Source of the DNA: Paenibacillus massiliensis 2301065 = DSM 16942 | GTDB lineage: Bacteria > Bacillota > Bacilli > Paenibacillales > Paenibacillaceae | Assembly: GCF_000377505.1 (NCBI RefSeq) | Contig: NZ_KB898192.1 | Location: 248,001 to 312,000 of the forward strand | Length of the DNA: 64,000 bases | Direction of reading: 5' to 3' | Shown here: piece by piece, positions 56,429-64,000 of the stretch | How positions within the stretch are numbered: the first letter of the stretch is position 1 | How the letters are laid out: each line of letters opens with the position of its first letter | Notes under the pieces: generated by a model | Database searches by the model: none | What the model saw: the letters and a program-made list of their open reading frames with translations, nothing else | What the model was told of the DNA's origin: nothing | Translations under genes and position numbers: made by a program

Positions 56429-58690
56429 TTACATTGATCCGTGGAATGTACGGTTGATTACGTCAAGCTGCTGCTCGCGAGTCAGCTTGATGAAGTTCAC
56501 CGCGTAGCCCGATACACGAATCGTCAGCTGCGGATAATTTTCCGGATGCTCCATTGCATCCATGAGTTGTTCACGGGCAAATACGTTGACATTCAAGTGG
56601 TGCGCATTGCTTCCAAAGTAACCGTCCATCATGGATACCAGGTTGTTCTTGCGGATTTCCTCTTCCTTACCCAGCGCTTTTGGCACGATGGAGAAGGTAT
56701 TGGAGATACCGTCCAGGCTGTGCTCATATGGCAGCTTCGCTACAGAGCTCAGGGATGCCAAAGCACCTTTCTTGTCACGACCGTGCATTGGGTTCGCACC
56801 AGGTGCGAATGGTTCGCCTGCTTTACGACCATCAGGTGTAGTACCAGTCTTCTTGCCATATACCACGTTGGAGGTAATGGTCAATACCGATTGGGTAGGT
56901 AATGCATTACGGTATGCTTTATGCTTGCGGATCATGCTCATGAAGGACTCAACAAGCTCTACTGCAATGCTGTCGACGCGATCGTCGTTGTTACCATAGC
57001 AAGGGAACTCGCCTTCAATCTCGAAGTCCACTGCGATGCCTTTTTCATTACGAATCGGTTTTACTTTAGCAAATTTGATAGCGCTCAGGGAGTCAGCGGC
57101 TACCGACAGACCTGCGATACCACATGCCATCGTACGTAGAATATCACGGTCGTGCAGCGCCATCTCAATGCGCTCGTAGCTGTACTTGTCATGCATGTAG
57201 TGAATGACGTTCAATGTATTCATGTACAGTTTGGCCAGCCATTCCATCATTGGCTTGAAGCGTTTCATAACCTCTTGGTAGTCCAGCACTTCGCCAGTGA
57301 TTGCAGGGAATTCAGGACCTACCTGAGCACCGGATTTTTCATCCACACCGCCATTGATTGCATACAACAGGGCTTTGGCCAGGTTAGCACGAGCTCCGAA
57401 GAATTGCATTTGCTTACCGATCTTCATAGCGGATACGCAGCAAGCGATGCCGTAGTCGTCACCATAGATTGGACGCATCAGATCATCATTTTCATATTGA
57501 ATGGAGCTAGTCTCGATGGATACTTTAGCACAGTATTTCTTGAAGGCTTCAGGCAGCTTCTCGGACCACAGTACAGTGAGGTTCGGCTCAGGTGCAGGTC
57601 CCAGGTTGTACAGGGTATGCAAGAAGCGGAAGCTGTTCTTCGTTACTCGAGTCTCACCAGTGACGGACATGCCGCCGATGGATTCAGTTACCCACGTTGG
57701 GTCACCACTGAACAACTCGTTATAGTCAGGTGTACGCAGGAATTTCACAATACGGAGCTTCATGACGAAATGGTCAACCAGCTCTTGTGCTTGTTCCTCA
57801 GTCAGTACACCTTCAGCCAGATCACGCTGAGTGTAGATATCCAAGAAAGAGGATACGCGTCCCAGCGACATTGCTGCACCGTTCTGCTCCTTGATGGCAG
57901 CCAGGTAACCGAAGTACACCCATTGGAAAGCTTCCTTGGCGTTCAAGGCTGGCTTGGAGATATCAAGACCATGCTCTGCTGCCATTTGCTTCAATTCATT
58001 CAGTGCACGGATTTGCTCGGAGATTTCTTCACGCAGACGGATAACATCCTCTTCCATCGCGTCAACTTCAAGACTCTTCAATTGTCCTTTTTTGTCTTGA
58101 ACCAAGAAGTCTGTTCCATACAGTGCTACCCGGCGATAGTCACCGATAATCCGGCCGCGGCCATAAGCATCTGGAAGACCTGTGATGATCCCAGCCTTAC
58201 GGGCTGCTCTCATTTCATCTGTATAGGCATCAAATACACCCTGGTTATGAGTCTTGCGAATATGGGTGAATATGTCAACGATGTTTTGTGGTACTTCAAA
58301 TCCATAAGCTTTACATGCATCGATCATCATCCGAATGCCGCCGAATGGTTGCAGGGAACGCTTGAATGGTGCGTCTGTCTGTACACCGACGATTTGTTCC
58401 TTGGCTTGATCAATGTATCCTGGTTTGTGGGAAGTAATGGTAGATGGAGTGTTCACATCCACATCCAGTACGCCGCCGTTAGCCAGTTCCTTCTTCGTCA
58501 GATCGGAGATAATATCCCACAAAGCTGTAGTATTTGATGTAGGTCCCACCAGGAATTTCTCATCTTCATGATATGGTGTAATGTTCAATTCGATAAAGTC
58601 GTTTACATTAACTTCTCTGGACCATTTACCATTTTTGAAACCGCGCCATCCCGATTGTTGCTCTTGTAATGTTTTCTCAATCACCGACAT
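56429..58690 (-). CDS. pflB: Formate C-acetyltransferase (pyruvate formate-lyase)
   Basis: A 753-residue glycyl-radical enzyme converting pyruvate and CoA to acetyl-CoA and formate in fermentation. The adjacent catalytic cysteines are in [14 protein letters not shown], and the radical glycine (Gly728) is in [19 protein letters not shown]. Length matches the E. coli enzyme (760). The ATG has GGAGGG upstream. It is under a perfect Fnr-type site and forms an operon with pflA. The enzyme is oxygen-sensitive. Confidence 0.98.
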   Translation of the reverse strand: MSVIEKTLQEQQSGWRGFKNGKWSREVNVNDFIELNITPYHEDEKFLVGPTSNTTALWDIISDLTKKELANGGVLDVDVNTPSTITSHKPGYIDQAKEQIVGVQTDAPFKRSLQPFGGIRMMIDACKAYGFEVPQNIVDIFTHIRKTHNQGVFDAYTDEMRAARKAGIITGLPDAYGRGRIIGDYRRVALYGTDFLVQDKKGQLKSLEVDAMEEDVIRLREEISEQIRALNELKQMAAEHGLDISKPALNAKEAFQWVYFGYLAAIKEQNGAAMSLGRVSSFLDIYTQRDLAEGVLTEEQAQELVDHFVMKLRIVKFLRTPDYNELFSGDPTWVTESIGGMSVTGETRVTKNSFRFLHTLYNLGPAPEPNLTVLWSEKLPEAFKKYCAKVSIETSSIQYENDDLMRPIYGDDYGIACCVSAMKIGKQMQFFGARANLAKALLYAINGGVDEKSGAQVGPEFPAITGEVLDYQEVMKRFKPMMEWLAKLYMNTLNVIHYMHDKYSYERIEMALHDRDILRTMACGIAGLSVAADSLSAIKFAKVKPIRNEKGIAVDFEIEGEFPCYGNNDDRVDSIAVELVESFMSMIRKHKAYRNALPTQSVLTITSNVVYGKKTGTTPDGRKAGEPFAPGANPMHGRDKKGALASLSSVAKLPYEHSLDGISNTFSIVPKALGKEEEIRKNNLVSMMDGYFGSNAHHLNVNVFAREQLMDAMEHPENYPQLTIRVSGYAVNFIKLTREQQLDVINRTFHGSM

Positions 58691-58856
58691 GTGAATCCCT
58701 CCGTTTAGTTGTCTGTTATGACTTCGGGCTTTGAAGGTGTGATACCCGTTGTCAACGATCCCGCCTTCATGTGCCTGTTTTCACATTCCTGGGAAGGTGA
58801 ATACATGGTTCAATCAGCAACCTTAGTGTGTTCGGTGGGATCTGTCTTACAACTTC

Positions 58857-58899
58857 ATTGTAGATTAATGATACAGTTGAGTATGTGATAAAAATCACA
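58857..58899 (-). promoter_or_regulatory. Fnr-type site and promoter of pflBA
   Basis: TGTGATAAAAATCACA (58884-58899) matches the Fnr/Crp consensus TGTGA-N6-TCACA perfectly. A -10 TACAAT lies at 58857-58862 on the minus strand, which would place the site centre close to -41.5, the class II activation position. The rest of the 313-bp gap 58691-59003 holds a 160-base leader and the adhE terminator. Confidence 0.85.
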
Positions 58900-58934
58900 A
58901 ATATTTAAAATTCCTCCCTTCACTTACGTAACAA

Positions 58935-58964
58935 GCTCAGCTCCCCTTCGCAGGAGAGCTGAGC
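58935..58964 (-). terminator. Intrinsic terminator after adhE
   Basis: GCTCAGCTC (58935-58943) pairs with GAGCTGAGC (58956-58964). On the minus strand the tail is TTGTTACG, only weakly T-rich. Confidence 0.7.
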
Positions 58965-59003
58965 CATCTGGTAATGGCTGTATATAACAGCATTACCCTT
59001 GTA

Positions 59004-61619
59004 TTATTTATTGAAACGTCCGTAGAAGGCATTCCGGTATACATCCGCCAGTTCCGACACAAGTGGAAGTTTTGGATTTGCTGTTGTACATTGATCCTCA
59101 AATGCACGGTCAGCCAGATAATCCACACGGGATTCGAAGTCCTTGGCATCGAAGCCAAGCTGCTGGAACGACTCCTCGATTCCAAGCGTCTTGTTCAATT
59201 TGCGGATCGCATCAATCAGGCTATCTACGCCTTCCTCTGTCGTGCGTGCAGGCAGTCCCAGAATGCGAGCAATCTCTGCATAACGCTCGTCAGCTACGAA
59301 GCTCGAATATTTCGGGAAGGAAGCGAACTTGGTCGGCTTCTTCGCGTTGTAGCGGATGACGTGAGGCATCAGGATTGCGTTGGTACGTCCATGCGCAGTG
59401 TGATATTGACCGCCCCATTTGTGCGCCAAGCTATGGTTAATACCCAGGAAAGCATTGGCGAACGCCATACCTGCCAGTGTGGAAGCATTGTGCATCTTCT
59501 CTCTAGCGAGCTTGTCGCCAGTCAGAGCGGATTGCTCCAGGTATTGGAACACCAGTTGGATCGCCTTGATCGCCAGACCATCGGTGTAGTCGCTTGCCAT
59601 GACAGACACATAAGCCTCAATCGCATGTGTCAGAACGTCCATACCTGTATCAGCAACAGCTGTCTTCGGCAGGGAGTATACGAATACCGGATCGATGATC
59701 GCTACATCTGGAGTCAGCTCATAGTCTGCGAGCGGATACTTGGTGTTGCCCTGCTCCTTGTCAGTGATGACCGCGAACGATGTTACCTCCGAGCCTGTTC
59801 CCGATGTTGTAGGGATCGCTACGAACTTGGCTTTTTGGCCCAGACGCGGATATTTGTAGATCCGTTTGCGGATATCCATGAATTTTTGCTTCAGGTTATG
59901 GAAGTCAGTATCTGGATATTCATAGAATAGCCACATGCCTTTCGCAGCATCCATTGGCGAACCACCACCAAGTGCGATGATACAGTCAGGCTGGAAGCGA
60001 TTCATCATATCTGTTCCACGCTTCACAGTCGTTGTCGATGGATCTGGCTCCACTTCAGAGAATACTTCGATAGCTACAGGCGTCTGACGCTGGCGCAGAT
60101 AATGAGTCACTCTATCTACATAGCCGAGTTTGACCATCATAGGGTCAGTTACGATCGCTACCCGTGTGATGTCAGGCATTTTAGCCAGATATTGCGTCGA
60201 ATTTTTCTCGAAATAGATTTTGTCAGGAATCTTGAACCATTGCATATTCACGGTACGTTTAGCCACCCTTTTCACATTGATCAGATTGACAGCCGATACG
60301 TTCGACGAGGTCGAGTTCCGTCCGTAGGAGCCGCAGCCCAAAGTCAGGGATGGTAGATTCGTGTTGTAAATGTCGCCGATTGCGCCATGCGTGGAAGGCG
60401 AGTTGACGATGATCCGGCCCGTCTGCAGGCGGTTCGCGAACTTCTGAATGACTTCATCATTGTTCGAGTGGATCGCCGAGGAGTGTCCCATGCCTCCGAA
60501 TTCAACAACTTGAGCAGCGCGTTCGATGCCTTGCTCTGCATTTTTGACACGGTAGCAAGCCAGTACAGGACTTAATTTCTCAGCGGACAGCGGGAATTTG
60601 GTGCCAACACCCTCCAGCTCAGCTACGAGAATCTTGGTTCCCTCTGGAACAGTGATCCCGCACAGCTCTGCGATTTTCATAGCCGATTGCCCTACGATCG
60701 CAGGGTTCACTGCACATTTCTCCACGTTCATAGCTCCGCCAGTGAGCTTCGCAGCTTCTTCTTTATTTACGAAATAGCAGCCGTTCGCTATCATTAATTG
60801 TTTTACTTGATCATAGATGGGTTCTTCGATAATGACAGCCTGCTCGGAAGCACAGATCATACCGTTGTCAAAGGACTTCGACAGAATCAGATCAGTTACG
60901 GCCTGCTTGATATCTGCTGTCTTTTCAATGAAGCAAGGTACGTTACCTGGCCCAACGCCAAGTGCTGGCTTACCGCAGCTATATGCTGCCTTAACCATCC
61001 CGGAGCCACCGGTTGCCAGAATCAGTGCAACGTCAGGGTGATTCATGAGGGAGTTCGTTTTGTCCATGGAAGGTGCTTCGATCCATTGAATGCAATCAGC
61101 AGGAGCTCCATGCTTCACTGCTGCCTCTAGCAGGATGCGGGCTGCTTCCTTGCTACATTCCTGAGCGGATGGATGAAAGCCGAAGATAATCGGATTCCGT
61201 GTCTTGATGGAGATGAGCGCCTTGAACATGGTTGTGGATGTCGGATTCGTAACTGGCGTAATCCCCATGATGATACCGACTGGCTCAGCAATTTTCTGGA
61301 AGCTATCAAAATCATTATCTTCAATGACACCTACTGTCTTGTCATACTTGATATTGTGATAGATATACTCTGTAGCGAACATGTTCTTCGTGATCTTGTC
61401 TTCATAGACCCCGCGGCCAGTCTCTTCCACAGCCAGCTTAGCCAGATACATGTGCTTATCCAGTCCTGCAAGAGCCATTGCCTGAATGATCTTGTCGATC
61501 TGCTCCTGATCCATTTCCATGAATGCTTGCTGTGCCTTGTTCGCACGATCAATCAGTTTTTGGATGTACTGCTCTGCAGTTGGTTCTGCTGCCTTCGTGA
61601 CTTCATTTTTTACAGCCAT
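59004..61619 (-). CDS. adhE: Bifunctional acetaldehyde-CoA/alcohol dehydrogenase AdhE
   Basis: An 871-residue fusion enzyme that reduces acetyl-CoA to ethanol in two steps. The N-terminal aldehyde dehydrogenase half holds the catalytic Cys in [18 protein letters not shown]. The C-terminal iron alcohol dehydrogenase half holds [20 protein letters not shown] and the metal-binding [20 protein letters not shown]. AdhE forms spirosome filaments. The ATG at 61619 lies nine bases after GGAGG. It has its own Fnr-type promoter and recycles NADH in anaerobic growth along with PflB. Confidence 0.98.
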   Translation of the reverse strand: MAVKNEVTKAAEPTAEQYIQKLIDRANKAQQAFMEMDQEQIDKIIQAMALAGLDKHMYLAKLAVEETGRGVYEDKITKNMFATEYIYHNIKYDKTVGVIEDNDFDSFQKIAEPVGIIMGITPVTNPTSTTMFKALISIKTRNPIIFGFHPSAQECSKEAARILLEAAVKHGAPADCIQWIEAPSMDKTNSLMNHPDVALILATGGSGMVKAAYSCGKPALGVGPGNVPCFIEKTADIKQAVTDLILSKSFDNGMICASEQAVIIEEPIYDQVKQLMIANGCYFVNKEEAAKLTGGAMNVEKCAVNPAIVGQSAMKIAELCGITVPEGTKILVAELEGVGTKFPLSAEKLSPVLACYRVKNAEQGIERAAQVVEFGGMGHSSAIHSNNDEVIQKFANRLQTGRIIVNSPSTHGAIGDIYNTNLPSLTLGCGSYGRNSTSSNVSAVNLINVKRVAKRTVNMQWFKIPDKIYFEKNSTQYLAKMPDITRVAIVTDPMMVKLGYVDRVTHYLRQRQTPVAIEVFSEVEPDPSTTTVKRGTDMMNRFQPDCIIALGGGSPMDAAKGMWLFYEYPDTDFHNLKQKFMDIRKRIYKYPRLGQKAKFVAIPTTSGTGSEVTSFAVITDKEQGNTKYPLADYELTPDVAIIDPVFVYSLPKTAVADTGMDVLTHAIEAYVSVMASDYTDGLAIKAIQLVFQYLEQSALTGDKLAREKMHNASTLAGMAFANAFLGINHSLAHKWGGQYHTAHGRTNAILMPHVIRYNAKKPTKFASFPKYSSFVADERYAEIARILGLPARTTEEGVDSLIDAIRKLNKTLGIEESFQQLGFDAKDFESRVDYLADRAFEDQCTTANPKLPLVSELADVYRNAFYGRFNK

Positions 61620-61668
61620 GTTCCTCATCCTCCATGTTTATAGTAGTTGCTCTCTCTTCTACGCACTG

Positions 61669-61711
61669 ATCGTAACACAGGAAGTTATCTTATTATGTGA
61701 TTTTTTTCACA
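61669..61711 (-). promoter_or_regulatory. Fnr-type site and promoter of adhE
   Basis: TGTGATTTTTTTCACA (61696-61711) is a perfect TGTGA-N6-TCACA palindrome. A TACGAT at 61669-61674 on the minus strand is a -10 candidate that again places the site near -41.5. Confidence 0.85.
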
Positions 61712-61737
61712 ATCTAATTCAATTTTGATCCTTTTTT

Positions 61738-61753
61738 AGTGAAATGGTTCACA
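61738..61753. promoter_or_regulatory. Second Fnr-type site between adhE and fnr
   Basis: AGTGAAATGGTTCACA matches TGTGA-N6-TCACA at 9 of 10 positions. It lies about 40 bases from the adhE site and 140 bases before the fnr start codon, so it could serve autoregulation of fnr or tandem binding at adhE. Confidence 0.6.
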
Positions 61754-61890
61754 AAGTTTGAAAATTCGCCACTTTTCACGCCAGTTCTTCCCACCCAAGT
61801 TGAACTAAAGGGTATATAATTAATTTGAAATACTGAAGTTGCAGATACATGATTTTAATTCTGCATTTCATTACAAAGGGGAAATGGAAC

Positions 61891-62607
61891 ATGAGCAACC
61901 CTAACTTACAGACACTGAACAAAGGCAATACTGGATGTATATCGGATGTGAATATGAATCGACTGCTGTCCGTGATGAAAGATCGAGCAGTTCCTGAGGG
62001 CTCTCATTTATTCTGGGAAGGCGATACCTCAGATAAATTGTTCTATATTAAACGAGGACGTGTGAAGATCACTAAGACTACCGATGAAGGCAAAGAGCTA
62101 ATACTGTACATGCATCAGGATGGGGACCTGATCGGTCAGGCTGACCCGTTCTTTGGCACCAAGCATACCTTCTCCGCCGAAGTGCTGGAGGATAGTGAGG
62201 TAGGCGTACTGGATCATACCGATTTGGAGCTATTAATCTGCCAGCATTGTGATTTTGCTATTGATTTCATGAAATGGATGGGCTCCCATCACCGCATTAC
62301 TCAGACCAAATTCCGTGATCTCATGCTCTACGGTAAGCCAGGAGCCCTGTGCTCAACTTTAATCCGTCTTTACAACACATATGGTGAGCCTCATGGCGAT
62401 CATGTCATTATTAATAAGAAGATTACCCATACGGACTTATCTAATATGATTGGGGCTACGCGGGAAAGCGTGAACCGGATGCTGAGCGATCTGCGCAAGA
62501 AAGATGCCGTGGAATACGAAGGTGGCATGATTGTGATCAAGGACCTGGAGCATCTTCAGGGCATTTGCCACTGTGAGCTCTGCCCGAAAGAGATCTGCCG
62601 AATCTGA
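61891..62607 (+). CDS. fnr: Fnr-type anaerobic regulator, Bacillus class
   Basis: A 238-residue Crp/Fnr regulator. The N-terminal cyclic-nucleotide-type beta-roll includes YIKRGRVKITKTTDEGKELI. The C-terminal helix-turn-helix reads THTDLSNMIGATRESVNRML, with the recognition helix. The C-terminal tail GICHCELCPKEICRI holds Cys228-x2-Cys231-x4-Cys236, matching the [4Fe-4S] cluster ligands Cys227, Cys230 and Cys235 of B. subtilis Fnr, also 238 residues long. The ATG at 61891 has AAAGGGG upstream. It is divergent from adhE. Confidence 0.95.
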   Translation: MSNPNLQTLNKGNTGCISDVNMNRLLSVMKDRAVPEGSHLFWEGDTSDKLFYIKRGRVKITKTTDEGKELILYMHQDGDLIGQADPFFGTKHTFSAEVLEDSEVGVLDHTDLELLICQHCDFAIDFMKWMGSHHRITQTKFRDLMLYGKPGALCSTLIRLYNTYGEPHGDHVIINKKITHTDLSNMIGATRESVNRMLSDLRKKDAVEYEGGMIVIKDLEHLQGICHCELCPKEICRI

Positions 62608-62665
62608 TTCAGTCTCATGCTATGATTATGGATACTTGCACTCGTATACGCTACATCCCTTGACA

Positions 62666-64000
62666 TTAGATCCCTTCTGGCGATTTGATCCATAGCTTAG
62701 AGAAATCTAGGTAGCCGAAATTCGTAGTATTCAAGCCCTGCAGCCCTTGATAATAAAGGGCTTTTTTGCTTAGGTGGCAGCCGTACAGCAGCCAGTTATG
62801 CTCCTGTATTCGCCCTTCCACCTGATACAGCAGGTCATGCCGCTGGGCCTCAGGATATTGTGAGTACCCCTCCAGTATTTTCTCGATCGTCTGAATACGT
62901 GCATCGTCCAATAAATGATGCAGAGAATTAAATTGGGTCTTGAAAAAATTGATAAGTCCCCATTCCCAGTCCTCCTCTAGCATTTCTTCAGCCAATACGA
63001 GGTCGGCCTGCCCCAGCAAAAATGCGAAATCTATCGTCTCGAAGGGAACCAGTGTCAGGCAAATACCGATCTGTTCACAGCGCTGGCGCAGCCACTCGGC
63101 CTCCTCAATGGATTCTTTCTCCAGCATTTTATAAGCCAGACGAAGCTCTTCCCCCGCATATCCACTTTCCTGAAGCAGCCTTCTGGCATCCTCCAGCTTA
63201 TTGGGCCAGCCATTTTCCGAATTCATAGCGAGACTCCTCCACGGCAAGAAGCTGAAGGCTGGAGACAAGCGGCTCCCCCCTAATTCCTGCATTTGCAGTA
63301 CAGGGTCATACACGCAGCGAATGGCCTCACGAACGCTTGCTCTATGCTGCGGCCCCTCCCTCCTGAAGTTGAAGACCAGATACCTGCACCCACCCGATTG
63401 GTATTCAAAAGAAAGCTCACTTGACTGCTTCACCTCCGCCAAACTTTCAGTTCCATCGTGCGTCACATCCCGGTCTGCCAGCTGATATCTCCGATCCTGG
63501 ACAGCTACATCAGGCAGGAACCAGATGTTAACTTCATCAAGTAGCGGTCTGTACCCAAAATAGGAATCGTAGGCGGTGAGCCTGAGTGCCGTGTTCGTAA
63601 GACTCGTAATGCAAAAGGGTCCTGTTCCAATCAAGCTTACCTGGGGGTCCGAGCCCAGAGGCAGTATGCTCATCGTGAAGCTTGCAGCACAATGCAATAG
63701 CATTCGATTGGGCGAGGCAAAGATCAGACTCAGGCAATGGCTCCCATGGATCTCCACACGTTCAAGCTGTTCTAATTGCCAGGTTCCAGAGCCATAGCTC
63801 CCTTGCAATCGTTCCACGGTATACTTTACGTCTTCAGCCGTGAAGGATTTACCGTTATGAAATTGGACTCCCTTGCGCAAATAGAAGGTCCAACGCGTGT
63901 AATCATCATTATGCTCCCAGAGATGAGCGAGCTTGGGCTGGAAACGCATGCTATTCGCATCATAACTGATCAGTGTACTGCATATTTGCTCCAGCAAATA
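62666..64000 (-). CDS. SgrR-like protein: solute-binding-protein family 5 domain (partial at window edge)
   Basis: A partial gene; 443 codons are visible and the frame runs off the right edge. The visible part is a family-5 extracellular-solute-binding domain (TRWTFYLRKGVQFHNGKSFT; AEDVKYTVERL, GTGPFCITS, EAIRCVYDPVLQ). The region upstream of residue 1 seen here should hold either a signal peptide or an N-terminal DNA-binding domain as in SgrR regulators. The lack of a lipoprotein signal and the degenerate binding domain suggest the SgrR type, but this is inference. Confidence 0.7.
   Translation of the reverse strand, partial: YLLEQICSTLISYDANSMRFQPKLAHLWEHNDDYTRWTFYLRKGVQFHNGKSFTAEDVKYTVERLQGSYGSGTWQLEQLERVEIHGSHCLSLIFASPNRMLLHCAASFTMSILPLGSDPQVSLIGTGPFCITSLTNTALRLTAYDSYFGYRPLLDEVNIWFLPDVAVQDRRYQLADRDVTHDGTESLAEVKQSSELSFEYQSGGCRYLVFNFRREGPQHRASVREAIRCVYDPVLQMQELGGSRLSPAFSFLPWRSLAMNSENGWPNKLEDARRLLQESGYAGEELRLAYKMLEKESIEEAEWLRQRCEQIGICLTLVPFETIDFAFLLGQADLVLAEEMLEEDWEWGLINFFKTQFNSLHHLLDDARIQTIEKILEGYSQYPEAQRHDLLYQVEGRIQEHNWLLYGCHLSKKALYYQGLQGLNTTNFGYLDFSKLWIKSPEGI

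Noticed and set aside
57152..58537. Open frame of 461 codons on the plus strand, antisense to pflB
   Set aside because: It lies entirely within the strongly conserved pflB gene, has no ribosome binding site and no recognisable domain; codon composition of the sense gene explains the open antisense frame.

Overview
The window looks like a chromosomal segment of a spore-forming Bacillales bacterium, most probably Paenibacillus or a close relative. The main evidence is the order spo0A - spoIVB - recN - argR - tlyA - dxs - ispA - xseB - xseA - folD - nusB - (DUF2273, amaP, asp23) - accC - accB - spoIIIAH to AA - efp - Xaa-Pro peptidase - yqhR - yqhQ, which follows the Bacillus subtilis spo0A-yqh region. 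Strong AGGAGG-type ribosome binding sites, many TTG/GTG starts, a spore photoproduct lyase and copper-amine-oxidase-like surface domains fit the same group. No rRNA, tRNA, CRISPR array, insertion sequence transposase or phage gene was seen.

Layout. (1) 1-7.4 kb is accessory: a bacterial Thg1-like protein, four GNAT acetyltransferases, a lipoprotein, a Prp-protease-like protein that has lost both catalytic residues, several unknowns, a small MITE-like inverted-repeat element, and a decayed C39-like peptidase gene whose N-terminus contains an ATTT tetranucleotide run. (2) 7.5-35.5 kb is the conserved core. Almost all of it is on the minus strand: sporulation master regulator and signalling protease, DNA repair, isoprenoid, folate and fatty-acid precursors, the eight-gene spoIIIA channel operon with a good sigma-E promoter, aspartokinase with a built-in internal start for a second subunit, EF-P, a peptidase and yqhR; yqhQ and a small membrane protein are on the plus strand. 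(3) 35.6-45.7 kb holds mixed functions: patatin lipase, RDD protein, a TetR/MFS pair resembling lmrAB, murB, a BASS-type transporter, a secreted GH10-like glycan hydrolase, mntR and splB. (4) 46-49.6 kb is a zinc-uptake operon znuACB followed by ccdA, under a consensus sigma-A promoter with a Zur-like box. (5) 49.9-55.3 kb has metG under a T-box leader, yidD, and a large secreted protein. (6) 55.6-62.6 kb is an anaerobic fermentation module: pflBA, adhE and an Fnr-type regulator, with three Fnr-type palindromes. (7) The right edge cuts a solute-binding-domain protein.

How the parts work together. Spo0A, SpoIVB and SpoIIIA act at successive stages of sporulation (initiation, sigma-K checkpoint, feeding channel for the forespore), and SplB repairs spore DNA at germination. 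MntR and the Zur-like box cover metal homeostasis. The Fnr gene and the promoters of pflBA and adhE carry matching palindromes, so this looks like a self-contained local regulon. The observations most worth following are the catalytically dead Prp paralogue, the ATTT-frameshifted C39 peptidase remnant, splB without a canonical start codon at its strong ribosome binding site, ccdA in a zinc operon, and a candidate small RNA between two matching terminators.
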